Position numbers and translations under genes: made by a program | Notes under the pieces: generated by a model | What the model saw: only the letters and a program-made list of their open reading frames with translations | Told to the model about the DNA's origin: nothing | Database searches by the model: none | Assembly: GCF_002001045.1 (NCBI RefSeq) | Contig: NZ_MUNR01000014.1 | Span: forward strand, 496,001-560,000 | Origin: Rhodanobacter sp. C01 | GTDB lineage: Bacteria > Pseudomonadota > Gammaproteobacteria > Xanthomonadales > Rhodanobacteraceae | DNA: 64,000 bases | Reading direction: 5' to 3' | Shown here: one piece after another, positions 49,632 through 58,548 of the stretch | How positions within the stretch are numbered: the first letter of the stretch is position 1 | Layout of the letters: every line of letters begins with the position of its first letter

Positions 49632-50645
49632 ATGAGCAAGACAATTGCCGTGATCCCGGGCGATGGCATCGGCCCGGAGATCATGACTGCCACGCTGCGC
49701 GTGCTCGACGCGCTTGACTGCGGCCTGACCTATGACTTCGTCGACGCCGGCATGGTCGCGTTCGAGAAGCACGGCGAGCTGTTGCCGCAGTCCACGCTGG
49801 ACGTGATCGGCAAGCACAAGGTGGCGCTGAAAGGTCCGCTGACCACGCCGATCGGCGACGGCTTCACTTCCATCAACGTGACCCTGCGCCGGCATTTCGA
49901 TCTGTACGCGAATGTGCGTCCGGCCATCAGTTTCCCGGGTACCAAGTCGCGCTACGAAAACATCGACATCATCACGGTGCGCGAGAACACCGAGGGCGCC
50001 TATCGCTCCGAGGGACAGACCCTGTCCGCCGACGGCGAGATCGCCGAGTCGGTTGCCCGCAACACCCGCACCGGCAGCACCCGCATCGTGCGCTACGCGT
50101 TCGAGCTGGCGGTGAAGAAAGGCCGCAAGAAGGTCACCGCCGTGCACAAGGCGAACATCCTGAAGACCAGTTCGGGCCTGTTCCTCAACGTGGCGCGCGA
50201 GATCGCCAAGGAATATCCGCAGATCGAGTTCAACGAAATGATCGTGGACAACACCTGCATGCAGCTGGTGATGAAGCCCGAGCAGTTCGACGTGATCGTC
50301 ACCACCAACCTGTTCGGCGACATCCTGTCCGACCTCTGTGCCGGTCTGGTCGGCGGTCTCGGTCTGGCGCCGGGCGACAATATCGGCACCACCGCGGCGA
50401 TCTTCGAAGCCGTGCACGGTTCGGCCCCGGACATTGCCGGCAAGGGCATCGCCAACCCGTGCGCCTTGCTGCTGGCTGCTGCCGACATGCTCGACCATCT
50501 GGACATGGTGGCCAAGGGCGATCAGCTGCGTCAGGCGATTCGCGCCACCATGACCGACGACCGCGCCAGCGTGACCCCCGATATCGGTGGCAAGGGCAGC
50601 ACCGACAGCTTTGCTGACGCCATCGTGAAGCACGTCAAAGGCTGA
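49632..50645 (+). CDS. NAD-type isocitrate dehydrogenase (isocitrate/isopropylmalate dehydrogenase family)
   Basis: A 337-residue beta-decarboxylating dehydrogenase: IAVIPGDGIGPEI, the substrate loop LRRHFDLYANVRP, TVRENTEGAYRSEGQ, KANILKTSSGLF, NLFGDILSDLCAGLVGGLG and HGSAPDIAGKGIANP. The NTEGAY-type substrate signature fits isocitrate rather than isopropylmalate, and Xanthomonas has a homologous NAD-dependent isocitrate dehydrogenase of this size. It oxidises isocitrate to 2-oxoglutarate in the TCA cycle. AGGAG precedes the ATG. It is monocistronic with a strong terminator. Confidence 0.9.
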   Translation: MSKTIAVIPGDGIGPEIMTATLRVLDALDCGLTYDFVDAGMVAFEKHGELLPQSTLDVIGKHKVALKGPLTTPIGDGFTSINVTLRRHFDLYANVRPAISFPGTKSRYENIDIITVRENTEGAYRSEGQTLSADGEIAESVARNTRTGSTRIVRYAFELAVKKGRKKVTAVHKANILKTSSGLFLNVAREIAKEYPQIEFNEMIVDNTCMQLVMKPEQFDVIVTTNLFGDILSDLCAGLVGGLGLAPGDNIGTTAAIFEAVHGSAPDIAGKGIANPCALLLAAADMLDHLDMVAKGDQLRQAIRATMTDDRASVTPDIGGKGSTDSFADAIVKHVKG

Positions 50646-50674
50646 GCCTCAAACAGGCTCGATATAGATAATGC

Positions 50675-50705
50675 AAAAGCCGCGGCGATCAGCCGCGGCT
50701 TTTTC
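50675..50705 (+). terminator. Intrinsic terminator after isocitrate dehydrogenase
   Basis: The 12-bp stem AAAAGCCGCGGC/GCCGCGGCTTTT with the loop GATCA ends in a T tract. A smaller GAGCCT/AGGCTC hairpin precedes it at 50645-50660. The A-rich 5' side makes it work for the convergent gene as well. Confidence 0.9.
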
Positions 50706-50717
50706 ATGGCCGGCGAT

Positions 50718-51173
50718 TCAGTGCGATGCCGGCTTGTAGTTGCCCACGTCGGCCTGCGACGGGATGGCGATGCGGTTCCAGCTGTTGATAAGGATCACCG
50801 CCAGGTCGAGGTCGACCAGCTCCTTTTCGCTGAACTGGGCGCGAGCCTCCCCGTATACCTCGTCGGATATGCCGTGGACCGGATCGAGTCGGGTCACTGC
50901 TTCGCACCAGGCCAGTGCAGCGCGTTCGCGTGCGCTGTAGAACGGCGCCTCGCGCCAGGCCTGCAGCAGGTACAGGCGCTGTTCGGTTTCGCCGGCGGCG
51001 CGGGCGTCCTTGCTGTGCATATCCAGGCAATAGGCGCAGCCGTTGAGTTGCGAGGCACGCATCAGCACCAGTTCGATCAGGCCTTGTTCGAGGCCGCAGT
51101 TTCTGACGTATTCGCCCAGGGCAAAAAGCGGCTTCAGGGCTTCGGTGTGCCTGGTGGCATTGAAACGGGGCAT
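50718..51173 (-). CDS. AhpD-family carboxymuconolactone decarboxylase-like protein, ECF41 target
   Basis: A 151-residue member of the CMD/AhpD family with the CxxCxxxH site (NGCAYCLDMHSKDAR). Typical of the subgroup are LVLMRASQLNGCAYC at the N-terminal half and ALAWCEAVTRL...FSEKELVDLDLAVILINSWNRIAI at the C-terminal half. Genes of this kind are the standard neighbours of ECF41 sigma factors. Its start lies 48 bases downstream of an ECF41-type promoter embedded in the end of the sigma gene. Its substrate is unknown. Confidence 0.9.
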   Translation of the reverse strand: MPRFNATRHTEALKPLFALGEYVRNCGLEQGLIELVLMRASQLNGCAYCLDMHSKDARAAGETEQRLYLLQAWREAPFYSARERAALAWCEAVTRLDPVHGISDEVYGEARAQFSEKELVDLDLAVILINSWNRIAIPSQADVGNYKPASH

Positions 51174-51210
51174 GGGGATTTCCTTGCAGTGTACGGCCGG
51201 GATTGGCCAC

Positions 51211-52113
51211 TCAATGCAAGGACGCCGATGCTGCCGGTTTCGTGACAGCCGCCAGCCGGGCGAGCTTGTCGGGGTGGCGCAGGGAGTGCACGGCGGTGAT
51301 GCGCTCGCCGTCGTCGTCGATCCAGCTGGCCGTGATCAGCGTGTCGCCATGCCAGCCGAACAGGGCCGGCATGCCATTGAGCTGGCGGATCTCGTGGCGC
51401 ACGCCGTAGCGCTGCTGTTGCAGCGCAATCTGCATGTAAAGGCGGGTCAGCCGCTCGGCTCCGTGCAACGGATGCAGGGTGGCTCTTGCCAGGCCGCCGC
51501 CGTCGGCAACGCTCATGGCATCCTCGGCAAACAGGGCTCGAAGGGTGGGTATGTCAGGCTGCTGCAGCGCCTGCATGAAGCGTTCGAGCAGACGCCGCTG
51601 GGTGGCGATGTTCGGCATCGCCTGGCGCGGACGATCCTCGCGCAGCCGTTGCTTCGCGCGGTGCACGCGCTGGCGGCAGGCATCCTCGCCAATGTCGAGC
51701 ATCGCGGCCGTCTCGGCGTGGCTGTAATCGAATACTTCGCGCAGCAGGAAGGCGGCGCGTTCTTCCGCGCTCAACCGTTCCAGCAATAGCAGAAAGCTCA
51801 GGGTCAGACTCTCGGCACGCTCCAGTTGTGCCTCGGGCTGTTCGGACTCCGCGATCAGTGGCTCCGGCAGCCAGGGGCCGGGATAGTGCGCACGTTCGGT
51901 CTTGGCGCGGCGCAGGCGATCCAGTGCGATGCGCGTGGTCACGGTGACCAGCCATGCCTCGGCATCGTCCAACGCCTCGATATCCTGCGCATGCAAGCGC
52001 AGCCACGCGTCATGCAGCACGTCCTCGGCATCGGTCGGTGTACCGAGCATGCGGTAGGCCAGCCCGAACAGGCGGGGGCGGTGTTGCTGGAACAGGTCAG
52101 CAGGCGAATCCAT
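51211..52113 (-). CDS. ECF41-family RNA polymerase sigma factor with SnoaL-like C-terminal domain
   Basis: A 300-residue extracytoplasmic-function sigma factor. Region 2 is seen in DLFQQHRPRLFGLAYRMLGTPTDAEDVLHDAWLRL, then the linker YPGPWLPEP (the WLPEP signature), region 4 in LSAEERAAFLLREVFDYSHAETAAMLDIGEDACRQRVHRAK, and a fused SnoaL/NTF2-like domain with DGGGLA and HPDKL near the end. These three motifs define ECF41, in which the fused domain replaces an anti-sigma factor. I start at ATG 52113 (MDSPADLFQQ), preceded by GGAG; the upstream TTG/ATG at 52140/52137 lie at or before the predicted transcription start. Confidence 0.93.
   Translation of the reverse strand: MDSPADLFQQHRPRLFGLAYRMLGTPTDAEDVLHDAWLRLHAQDIEALDDAEAWLVTVTTRIALDRLRRAKTERAHYPGPWLPEPLIAESEQPEAQLERAESLTLSFLLLLERLSAEERAAFLLREVFDYSHAETAAMLDIGEDACRQRVHRAKQRLREDRPRQAMPNIATQRRLLERFMQALQQPDIPTLRALFAEDAMSVADGGGLARATLHPLHGAERLTRLYMQIALQQQRYGVRHEIRQLNGMPALFGWHGDTLITASWIDDDGERITAVHSLRHPDKLARLAAVTKPAASASLH
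51221..51247 (-). promoter_or_regulatory. ECF41-type promoter of the AhpD-like gene
   Basis: On the minus strand TGTCACG-N16-CGTC matches the ECF41 promoter TGTCACA-N16-CGTC with one substitution. It lies inside the last codons of the sigma gene, 47 bases from the AhpD-like start codon, and lets that gene be transcribed separately. Confidence 0.8.
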
Positions 52114-52141
52114 GGCGTTCTCCGACGAGGTACGCATCAAG

Positions 52142-52168
52142 GACGCACGAGAATCATTCGATGTGACA
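52142..52168 (-). promoter_or_regulatory. ECF41-type autoregulatory promoter of the sigma gene
   Basis: On the minus strand TGTCACA-N16-CGTC is an exact match to the ECF41 promoter as I recall it. It ends 28 bases before the chosen sigma start codon, implying positive autoregulation. Confidence 0.85.
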
Positions 52169-52185
52169 GCTCAGCGGAGCATCGT

Positions 52186-53142
52186 TTATCGAAGCAGCGG
52201 CCAAGGCGCCAGGAAGATCAGCCAGATCAGCAGCAGGATGCCGAGGTATTTGCAGGCCTTGTAAAGCTTCTTGTGGCGGCTCTTGAACGCAACCTTGAAC
52301 GCATGGCTGGCGCCGCGCCTGCGCTGACTCAACGCAAACAGGCGGTTCACGAAACCGGTCTCCTCAACCTCGCCTTCGGTGTTCGGCGACGCGGTGATCT
52401 TGCCCATGAACGCGCCAACGCGGTGGTTGATCGCATTCATCCAGCGCGTACGCAGTGGTCGCTCGACGTCGGCGAACAGGATCACGCGGGTCTGCTCGCT
52501 GGTATTTTCGGCCCAGTGCACATAGGTCTCGTCGAACACGACGTCCTTGCCGTCACCCCATGCGTGCTCCTCGCCGTCGACGAAGATCCGGCAACTCCTC
52601 GAATTGGGTGTGATCAGACCCAGGTGATAGCGCAGCGAACCAGCGAATGGATCGCGGTGCGGATTGAGTTTGCTGCCCGGTGGCAGCAGCGCGAACATCG
52701 CGGCCTTCACGCTGGGGATCGATTTCAGCAAGGCGACCGTCTGCGGGCACAACGCCTCGGCCGAGGCCAGCGGTTCGCCGTACCACTTCAGGTAGAAACG
52801 CTTCCAGCCCTGCTTGAAGAAACTGTTGAAGCTGGCGTCGTTGTTCTTGGCGGCGGCGCGGATGTAACCCTCGTCGAACAGATGCGTCGCCTCGTCACGG
52901 ATCGCCTGCCAGTTCGCCTGCAGCAGGTCCAGCTGGGGGAAGCCACGGCGGTCCAGGATTGGCCGCGCCGGCACTGCCGAGAACGCGTACATCAACAAGT
53001 TGTACGGCGCAAAAATCGCCGAGTGGTCGACCAGCTGGCGATCGAAACGCAGCCGCACACGCCCGCGCAGGTGCACCAGCAGCACGCACAGCGCGAAGAA
53101 GACGAACAGGAGCAGCAGAACAAGGCGGGGAGCAAGGATCAT
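52186..53142 (-). CDS. LpxO-like aspartyl/asparaginyl beta-hydroxylase
   Basis: A 318-residue iron/2-oxoglutarate dioxygenase anchored in the membrane. An N-terminal helix (LVLLLLFVFFALCVLLVHL) is followed by RQLVDHSAIFAPYNLLMYAFS, as in LpxO, and by the catalytic core with the iron ligands HRDPF and, later, VHWAEN, plus the 2-oxoglutarate Arg region RVILFADVERP. A second helix closes the C-terminus (LGILLLIWLIFLAPW). LpxO hydroxylates a secondary acyl chain of lipid A. ATG 53142 is chosen; ATG 53160 is possible. Lipid A as the substrate is inferred. Confidence 0.85.
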   Translation of the reverse strand: MILAPRLVLLLLFVFFALCVLLVHLRGRVRLRFDRQLVDHSAIFAPYNLLMYAFSAVPARPILDRRGFPQLDLLQANWQAIRDEATHLFDEGYIRAAAKNNDASFNSFFKQGWKRFYLKWYGEPLASAEALCPQTVALLKSIPSVKAAMFALLPPGSKLNPHRDPFAGSLRYHLGLITPNSRSCRIFVDGEEHAWGDGKDVVFDETYVHWAENTSEQTRVILFADVERPLRTRWMNAINHRVGAFMGKITASPNTEGEVEETGFVNRLFALSQRRRGASHAFKVAFKSRHKKLYKACKYLGILLLIWLIFLAPWPLLR

Positions 53143-53229
53143 GCAGACAGGAGCAACCATGGCAGGGCAGTCATTGCTTCATTCTACTCGTTTGCCTTGG
53201 GCCACTGCGTCCGGAAGGGATGCCAGCGT

Positions 53230-54015
53230 TCAGTGTCGCATGACATGGGCGCTGCCGCTGCCGGGCCGGTAGCCTCGTTGCAGCGCGCGATGCACGTAGG
53301 CAACTGCGCGCCGCACGGCTGAGCGTGGCGAACTGTCGCGGGCGAGTCCGGCGGCGATCGCCGCGGCCAGGGTACAACCAGTGCCATGACCTTCCAGCGG
53401 CAGGCGCGGATGGCACAGTTCCAGCATGCCGCGCGCATCGTAATAGCGATCGACCACCTCGCTGCCTCGACCGTGGCCACCCTTGAGCAGCACGGCGCCG
53501 GCGCCTAGCGCCAGCAGTGCTTCACCCGCAGCATGGCATTGCGCAGCGGTCTTGATCGGGTGGCCGAGGAGTGCCTCGGCTTCGGGCAGGTTCGGGGTGA
53601 GGATGTCAGCCAGCGGGATCAGTTCTTCGGTCAGCGCGTCGACCGCATGTTCATCCAGCAGGCGTGCGCCACTGGTGGCAATCATCACCGGGTCGACCAC
53701 CAGCCAGGCCGGCTTGCGCGCAGCCATCTCACGCGCCACCAACCGGGTGATCGCTGCGCTGCCAAGCATGCCGGTCTTGACCGCAGCGATCGGAAAATCG
53801 TCGAACAACGCGTCGAGCTGGCTGCGGATATGCGTCAGCGGCACCGTGTGCACGGCGCTGACGCCGCGGGTGTTTTGCGAAGTAATGGCCGTGATCGTGG
53901 ACAGCCCGTGCACGCCTCGTGCATGGAAGGTTTTAAGGTCAGCCTGGATGCCCGCACCACCGCCGGAATCGGAGCCGGCGATGGTGAGAGCAATCGGTGG
54001 TTGCGAGCCTGGCAT
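53230..54015 (-). CDS. thiD: Hydroxymethylpyrimidine (phosphate) kinase
   Basis: ThiD phosphorylates HMP and HMP-P in thiamine synthesis. The 261-residue ribokinase-fold protein has [22 protein letters not shown] at the N-terminus, [26 protein letters not shown] and the ATP/anion-hole motif [17 protein letters not shown]. The ATG at 54015 ([17 protein letters not shown]) lies 11 bases after the PhoH-type gene, so the two are cotranscribed. The antisense-like longer open frame upstream is ignored. Confidence 0.95.
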   Translation of the reverse strand: MPGSQPPIALTIAGSDSGGGAGIQADLKTFHARGVHGLSTITAITSQNTRGVSAVHTVPLTHIRSQLDALFDDFPIAAVKTGMLGSAAITRLVAREMAARKPAWLVVDPVMIATSGARLLDEHAVDALTEELIPLADILTPNLPEAEALLGHPIKTAAQCHAAGEALLALGAGAVLLKGGHGRGSEVVDRYYDARGMLELCHPRLPLEGHGTGCTLAAAIAAGLARDSSPRSAVRRAVAYVHRALQRGYRPGSGSAHVMRH

Positions 54016-54026
54016 GCGGTCGAACG

Positions 54027-55409
54027 CTAGAGCGCCTCCGCTGCGAAGTCTGCCAGCCGCGAGCGCTCGCCACGACGCAGGGTGATGTGCGCCGAATGCT
54101 CCCACTGCTTGAAGCGATCCACCGCGTAGGTGAGGCCGGAGGTGGTCTCGGTCAGGTAGGGCGTGTCGATCTGCTCGACGTTGCCGAGGCAGACGATCTT
54201 GGTACCGGGGCCGGCACGGGTGATCAGGGTCTTCATCTGCTTCGGCGTGAGGTTCTGCGCCTCGTCGATGATCAGGTAGCGGCTGAGGAAGGTGCGCCCG
54301 CGCATGAAGTTGAGCGAGCGGATCTTGATGCGCGAGGCAAGCAGGTCGTTGGTCGCCTGGCGGCCCCAACTGCCGCCGTCCTCGGGATTGGCGAGCACTT
54401 CGAGGTTGTCGGTCAGCGCGCCCATCCACGGCGTCATCTTCTCTTCCTCGGTGCCGGGCAGGAAGCCGATGTCCTCGCCGACCGAGACGGTGGCGCGGGT
54501 CATGATGATCTCGCGGTAGCGTTGCTGGTCCATCACCTGGGCCAGGCCAGCTGCCAGTGCCAGCAAGGTCTTGCCGGTGCCGGCGTTGCCGAGCAGGGTG
54601 ACGAAATCGACATCCGGGTCCATCAGTGCGTTGAGCGCGAAATTCTGCTCGCGGTTGCGCGCGCCGATGCCCCACACGTGATGGTTGGCGTGCGAATGGT
54701 CATCCAGCAGTACCAGCGTGGCGTGGGTGTCGTCGAGGTGCAGTACGCGCAATTCGACGTTGTTCTCGCCGGGCAGGAACAGGCATTCATTGGGATGCCA
54801 GTCTTCCTCCTCGTGACGATCCACCTTGTAGAAGGTGCGTCCGCGCTCGGTCCACGACTGCACTTCCGGATGCTTGTCCCAGAAGTCCTCGCTCAGCTCG
54901 GTCGATCCGGTGTAGAGCAGGGAGAAATCATCCAGCGCGCGATCGTTCTCGTAGTCCTCGGCGACGATGCCGTTGATACTGGCCTTGATCCGCAGGTTGA
55001 TGTCCTTGGTGACCAGGATCACCGCACGATCGGGATTCTGGTCGCGCAGCTCGATCACTGCCGAGAGGATCTGGTTGTCGGCCTTGGTGTGGCCATTGCT
55101 GCTGGTGCGGTGCTGGAAGTACAGCCGGCCCACCGAGCCGCCACGCTTGAGCTTGATGCCCTGCGGATTGCTCAGTTCCAGTCCCTCGCCGAGGTCGCGC
55201 TGTTTGCCCAGCTCGATCAGTTCGTTGAGGAAGCGGCTGACCTGGCGGCCGTTGCGCGAGACTTCCGAGGCGCCTTTCTTTTTTTCGTCGAGCTCCTCCA
55301 GCACGGTCATCGGGATGAAGACGTCGTGTTCCTCGAAGCGGAACAGCGAGGTCGGGTCATGCAGCAGGACGTTGGTATCGAGAGCGTAGATGCGCTTGCT
55401 TCCGGTCAT
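54027..55409 (-). CDS. PIN-PhoH family ATPase/ribonuclease
   Basis: A 460-residue two-domain protein. The N-terminal PIN domain (residues about 1-150: [49 protein letters not shown]) carries the acidic residues of a metal-dependent RNase; the C-terminal PhoH domain has Walker [37 protein letters not shown] and Walker [13 protein letters not shown]. Such PhoH2 proteins act as RNA helicase-nucleases. The symbol phoH or ylaK is sometimes used. Start at ATG 55409 ([15 protein letters not shown]). thiD follows. Confidence 0.93.
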   Translation of the reverse strand: MTGSKRIYALDTNVLLHDPTSLFRFEEHDVFIPMTVLEELDEKKKGASEVSRNGRQVSRFLNELIELGKQRDLGEGLELSNPQGIKLKRGGSVGRLYFQHRTSSNGHTKADNQILSAVIELRDQNPDRAVILVTKDINLRIKASINGIVAEDYENDRALDDFSLLYTGSTELSEDFWDKHPEVQSWTERGRTFYKVDRHEEEDWHPNECLFLPGENNVELRVLHLDDTHATLVLLDDHSHANHHVWGIGARNREQNFALNALMDPDVDFVTLLGNAGTGKTLLALAAGLAQVMDQQRYREIIMTRATVSVGEDIGFLPGTEEEKMTPWMGALTDNLEVLANPEDGGSWGRQATNDLLASRIKIRSLNFMRGRTFLSRYLIIDEAQNLTPKQMKTLITRAGPGTKIVCLGNVEQIDTPYLTETTSGLTYAVDRFKQWEHSAHITLRRGERSRLADFAAEAL

Positions 55410-55545
55410 GCGGAAGTGTCCTCGCTGGTGGGGAGATGAAAGAGCCGCGATGCAAGGTGCGCCGCGGGAGCGTGATGATGACGGCACGAGACACCTGCCG
55501 GTTGCCGGTAGCCCGTGTCGGTGGAGGCCATGAACGGGAGTGCGA

Positions 55546-56007
55546 TCACTTGGCAGGAATGGTGTCGAGCACGTCTTGGGCATGACCCGGCACTTTCACT
55601 CCGCGCCATTCGTGGGCCAGCTTCCCTGCGGGATCGATCAGGAAGGTGCTGCGCACGATGCCCAAATGACGCTTTCCGTAAAGCACTTTTTCATGGATCA
55701 CATCGAATGCCTGGCACCATGTCTCGTCGGGATCGGAAACCAGCGGGAACGGCAGCTCCTGTTTCCCGGCAAAATTAGCGTGCGATTTTACGGAATCGCG
55801 TGACACGCCGATGACTTGTGCATGGCGCTGGCGGAATTTCGGATAAAGGTCGCGAAAATCCCTGGCCTCATTGGTGCAGCCTGGCGTACTGTCCTTGGGA
55901 TAGAAATACACCACCACCCACTGGCCTTTAAGGCTGCCCAGCTTCAATTCACTGCCGTCGTTGGTTGCACCGTGGAGCGAAGGTACTTTCTTGCCGATTT
56001 CGGGCAT
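55546..56007 (-). CDS. bcp: Thiol peroxidase of the Bcp/PrxQ family
   Basis: A 153-residue peroxiredoxin that reduces hydrogen and organic peroxides. The peroxidatic Cys44 is in FYPKDSTPGCTNEARDFRD. The resolving Cys found five residues later in E. coli Bcp is absent (Arg49), as is a Cys at the position used by Xylella PrxQ; Cys98 (DETWCQAFDV) is the only other one. It may work as a 1-Cys enzyme or use Cys98. Downstream of gcvR on the same strand, with 218 bases between that show no gene. Confidence 0.92.
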   Translation of the reverse strand: MPEIGKKVPSLHGATNDGSELKLGSLKGQWVVVYFYPKDSTPGCTNEARDFRDLYPKFRQRHAQVIGVSRDSVKSHANFAGKQELPFPLVSDPDETWCQAFDVIHEKVLYGKRHLGIVRSTFLIDPAGKLAHEWRGVKVPGHAQDVLDTIPAK

Positions 56008-56225
56008 GACTATTCCTGCACAGCGGCAAGCCGCTGCGCGCGCAGATGAGAAGGAAGGTTCGGGAGCCGGCTGACGGTGCACACTGCGGGCGGTGCGCAG
56101 AAGGCGATCGGATTGGATCGACACACTGACGGCAATGCAGGGTTCCTCGGTAGTCCGGGACCAAGACTAGCGCGTGCGTACCCGTCGATAACAGTCCTTG
56201 CCAGATGCCGCAGATCGCGCGATCC

Positions 56226-56822
56226 TCAGAACTTCACCGGATCCATGATCGCGTCCAGATTCAGGCCGTCGCACAGCTCGAGGAAATCGTCGCGCAACGC
56301 GGCAATGTGGATCTCCGCCGGGATACCGATGGTGAACTGGGCCTGGAACATCTCCGCGCCGGTCTGCATCGCCTGGTAGCGGGTGGAATTCAGCTGCTCC
56401 ACGCTGATGTCGTGCTGGGTGAAGAACTCCACGATGCGTGACACGATGCCGGGCCGGTCGGCCGCCACCACTTCCACCAGGTACGGCAGCAGATGCGAGC
56501 TGTTCTCGCGCGGGCCGGTGCGGTAGTGCACCAGTCGCAGGCTCTCGTCGCGAGCCAGCTTGGTCAGCGCTGTTTCCAGCTTGGCCAGCGCATCCCACGC
56601 GCCGCTGGCCAGCAGCATCAGCGAGATTTCCGTGCCGATGGTCGACACGCGGGATTCGGACAGGTTGCAGCCGGCATCGGCGATTCGCCTGGCCAGGGCC
56701 AGCAGGGGTGACTTGCTTGCCGGTGTGAGCGCCTGAATCAGCAACTGGTTGTCGTTGCCTGCACGTGCAGTCGGGGCAGAAGGGACGGAAGTAGGTTTCA
56801 AGGGTTCTACCTGTGGCGTCAT
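56226..56822 (-). CDS. gcvR: GcvR-like ACT-domain regulator of glycine cleavage
   Basis: A 198-residue protein of two ACT domains: residues about 25-100 (LLALARRIADAGCNLSESRVSTIGTEISLML) and about 112-190 (VEVVAADRPGIVSRIVEFFTQHDISVEQL). This is the layout of GcvR, which binds glycine and antagonises GcvA. No DNA-binding domain is seen. It is divergent from dapA with 104 bases between, as in many gammaproteobacteria, and followed by bcp. gcv genes are not in the window, so the regulatory target is inferred. Confidence 0.88.
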   Translation of the reverse strand: MTPQVEPLKPTSVPSAPTARAGNDNQLLIQALTPASKSPLLALARRIADAGCNLSESRVSTIGTEISLMLLASGAWDALAKLETALTKLARDESLRLVHYRTGPRENSSHLLPYLVEVVAADRPGIVSRIVEFFTQHDISVEQLNSTRYQAMQTGAEMFQAQFTIGIPAEIHIAALRDDFLELCDGLNLDAIMDPVKF

Positions 56823-56926
56823 GCCGCGTGATGCGGGAACGCCGAGATTACTCCGATCGAGCTTACTTGCCCGTCTCGCGAGGCGGCAAGTAACATGCAC
56901 GGCTTGATCCGGAGCGGAATCGAGTC

Positions 56927-57823
56927 TTGAACATACGCGGTAGCATCTGCGCGCTGGCGACCCCGTTCGCAGCCGATGGCACACTCGACCTGCCGGCGTT
57001 TGCCCGCCTGCTCGACCATCAGCTTGCCGGTGGCACGCAGGCACTCGTGGTGGCTGGTTCCACCGGCGAAGCGCACATGCTGGAGTCCGATGAGTTCGAT
57101 CGGCTGCTGGCTTTTGCGGTGAAGCACGTGGCGGGACGGGTGCCGGTGATCGCAGGTACCGGCGAGGCCGGCACCGCCAAGACCATCGCACTGACCCGTC
57201 GTGCCAAGGCGCTGGGCGCCGACGCGGCGCTGGTGGTGACGCCGTATTACGTGCGCCCGACCCAAGAGGGTCTGCGCCGGCATTTCATCGATGTGGCCGA
57301 GCAGGGCGGCCTCCCGGTCGTGCTGTACAACGTGCCCGGCCGCACCGGCTGCGATCTGCTGCCGGAGACCGTTGCCGGATTGCGTGATCATCCGGCCATC
57401 GTCGGCATCAAGGAAGCTCGTGGCGATCGCGAGCGAATTTTGGCCCTTGCGGAACTTGTGCGCCCGGATTTCGTCTATCTGTCCGGCGACGACGGCAGCG
57501 CCGGCGAGGCCATGCTGGCCGGCGCTGCCGGCACCATTTCGGTGGTGGCCAACCTGGTTCCAGGGGTCTTCCGGGCATTGTGTGATGCGGCTGTGGGCGG
57601 TGATCAGGCCGCCACGGCGCGGTGTCATGCGACACTTGAGCCGCTGGTTCAGGCGCTCAACTGCGCGCCGAACCCGATCGCGGTCAAGGCGGCCCTGCCA
57701 TGGCTGGGGCTGGGATTGGCGTTGCCGAGATTGCCTCTGGTTGAACTGAACGACGGTCCGGATCGCGCCCGATTGCACCAAGCGCTGTCCAGTCTGGCAT
57801 CCTTAGCGACTGCGGCCGGCTGA
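56927..57823 (+). CDS. dapA: 4-Hydroxy-tetrahydrodipicolinate synthase
   Basis: DapA condenses pyruvate and aspartate semialdehyde in lysine/diaminopimelate synthesis. The 298-residue TIM barrel has VAGSTGEAHML, VVTPYYVRPTQEGL, Tyr134 in VLYNVPGRTGCDLLP and the Schiff-base Lys162 in VGIKEARGD. The start is a TTG at 56927 (N-I-R-G-S-I-C-A-L-A-T-P-F follows), preceded by GGAG about 12 bases upstream; no ATG is near. It is followed by a BamC-like lipoprotein, as in E. coli. Confidence 0.95.
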   Translation: MNIRGSICALATPFAADGTLDLPAFARLLDHQLAGGTQALVVAGSTGEAHMLESDEFDRLLAFAVKHVAGRVPVIAGTGEAGTAKTIALTRRAKALGADAALVVTPYYVRPTQEGLRRHFIDVAEQGGLPVVLYNVPGRTGCDLLPETVAGLRDHPAIVGIKEARGDRERILALAELVRPDFVYLSGDDGSAGEAMLAGAAGTISVVANLVPGVFRALCDAAVGGDQAATARCHATLEPLVQALNCAPNPIAVKAALPWLGLGLALPRLPLVELNDGPDRARLHQALSSLASLATAAG

Positions 57824-57858
57824 AACGGTTGCCTGACTTACTCACGGAATCTCATTAC

Positions 57859-58461
57859 ATGAAGAAAACCTCGCTCCTCGTGGCCTTGTCGGCTGTGGCC
57901 TTCAGTGGCCTGCTGCTTTCCGGCTGCGGCATGTTCCGCTCGCACAAGGCCTGGGAGACCGCGCAGCAGCAATCGCCACTTGAGATTCCACCGACACTGG
58001 ATCGTCCCACGACCAGTGATGCGCTGGTGATCCCGCCACCGGGTGCCAATCGGCCGACCTCCAACGGTGCGACTGCCAGCGTCGACGGTACTCCCGGCCA
58101 GATGGGCCAGGTCTCCGACGGTTTTGTGCACGTGGGCAGCGTTGACAGCATTTACAGCCGGGTAGGCCAGGTGCTTGCCGCCGGTACCCTCGGGCAGGTG
58201 GTCAGCCATGATGATGCTGCGCACAGCTATGTAGTCACGGTCAGTGCGGCGGCGATGCGGCAGAAGAAGAAGGGTTTCTTCTCGCGCATGTTCGGCAGTG
58301 ACAAGAGTGACTCCGCCAGTACGGCGGAAACCCCGCATCAGGTGCAGATCAACATCGACAGCAGTGGCACGACGGCCAGCGAAATCCGCGCGCAAAGCGA
58401 CTCGATCGCGGCGGTGGGCAAGGTGATCGACGCGCTGAAGTCGGGCCTGGGCAAGAAGTGA
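57859..58461 (+). CDS. bamC: BamC-like outer-membrane assembly lipoprotein
   Basis: A 200-residue lipoprotein: signal peptide MKKTSLLVALSAVAFSGLLLSGC with lipobox LSGC, then a Pro-rich, probably unstructured segment (SPLEIPPTLDRPTTSDALVIPPPG) like the BamD-binding part of BamC, and one helix-grip-like domain (YSRVGQVLAAGTLGQVVSHDDAAHSYVVTVSA). E. coli BamC has two such domains and is longer. The dapA-bamC order supports the assignment. It would sit in the BAM complex at the outer membrane. Confidence 0.78.
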   Translation: MKKTSLLVALSAVAFSGLLLSGCGMFRSHKAWETAQQQSPLEIPPTLDRPTTSDALVIPPPGANRPTSNGATASVDGTPGQMGQVSDGFVHVGSVDSIYSRVGQVLAAGTLGQVVSHDDAAHSYVVTVSAAAMRQKKKGFFSRMFGSDKSDSASTAETPHQVQINIDSSGTTASEIRAQSDSIAAVGKVIDALKSGLGKK

Positions 58462-58500
58462 GTATGGCAGTCGATTGACCAGTCGGTTGATCGACTAAAC

Positions 58501-58533
58501 AAACACGCCGCCTCAAGGGCGGCGTGTTTGTTT
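58501..58533 (+). terminator. Intrinsic terminator after bamC
   Basis: The 12-bp stem AAACACGCCGCC/GGCGGCGTGTTT around TCAAG is followed by GTTTAT. Its A-rich 5' side lets it serve the convergent ferredoxin gene as well. Confidence 0.85.
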
Positions 58534-58548
58534 ATGGATGGCTGGAAA

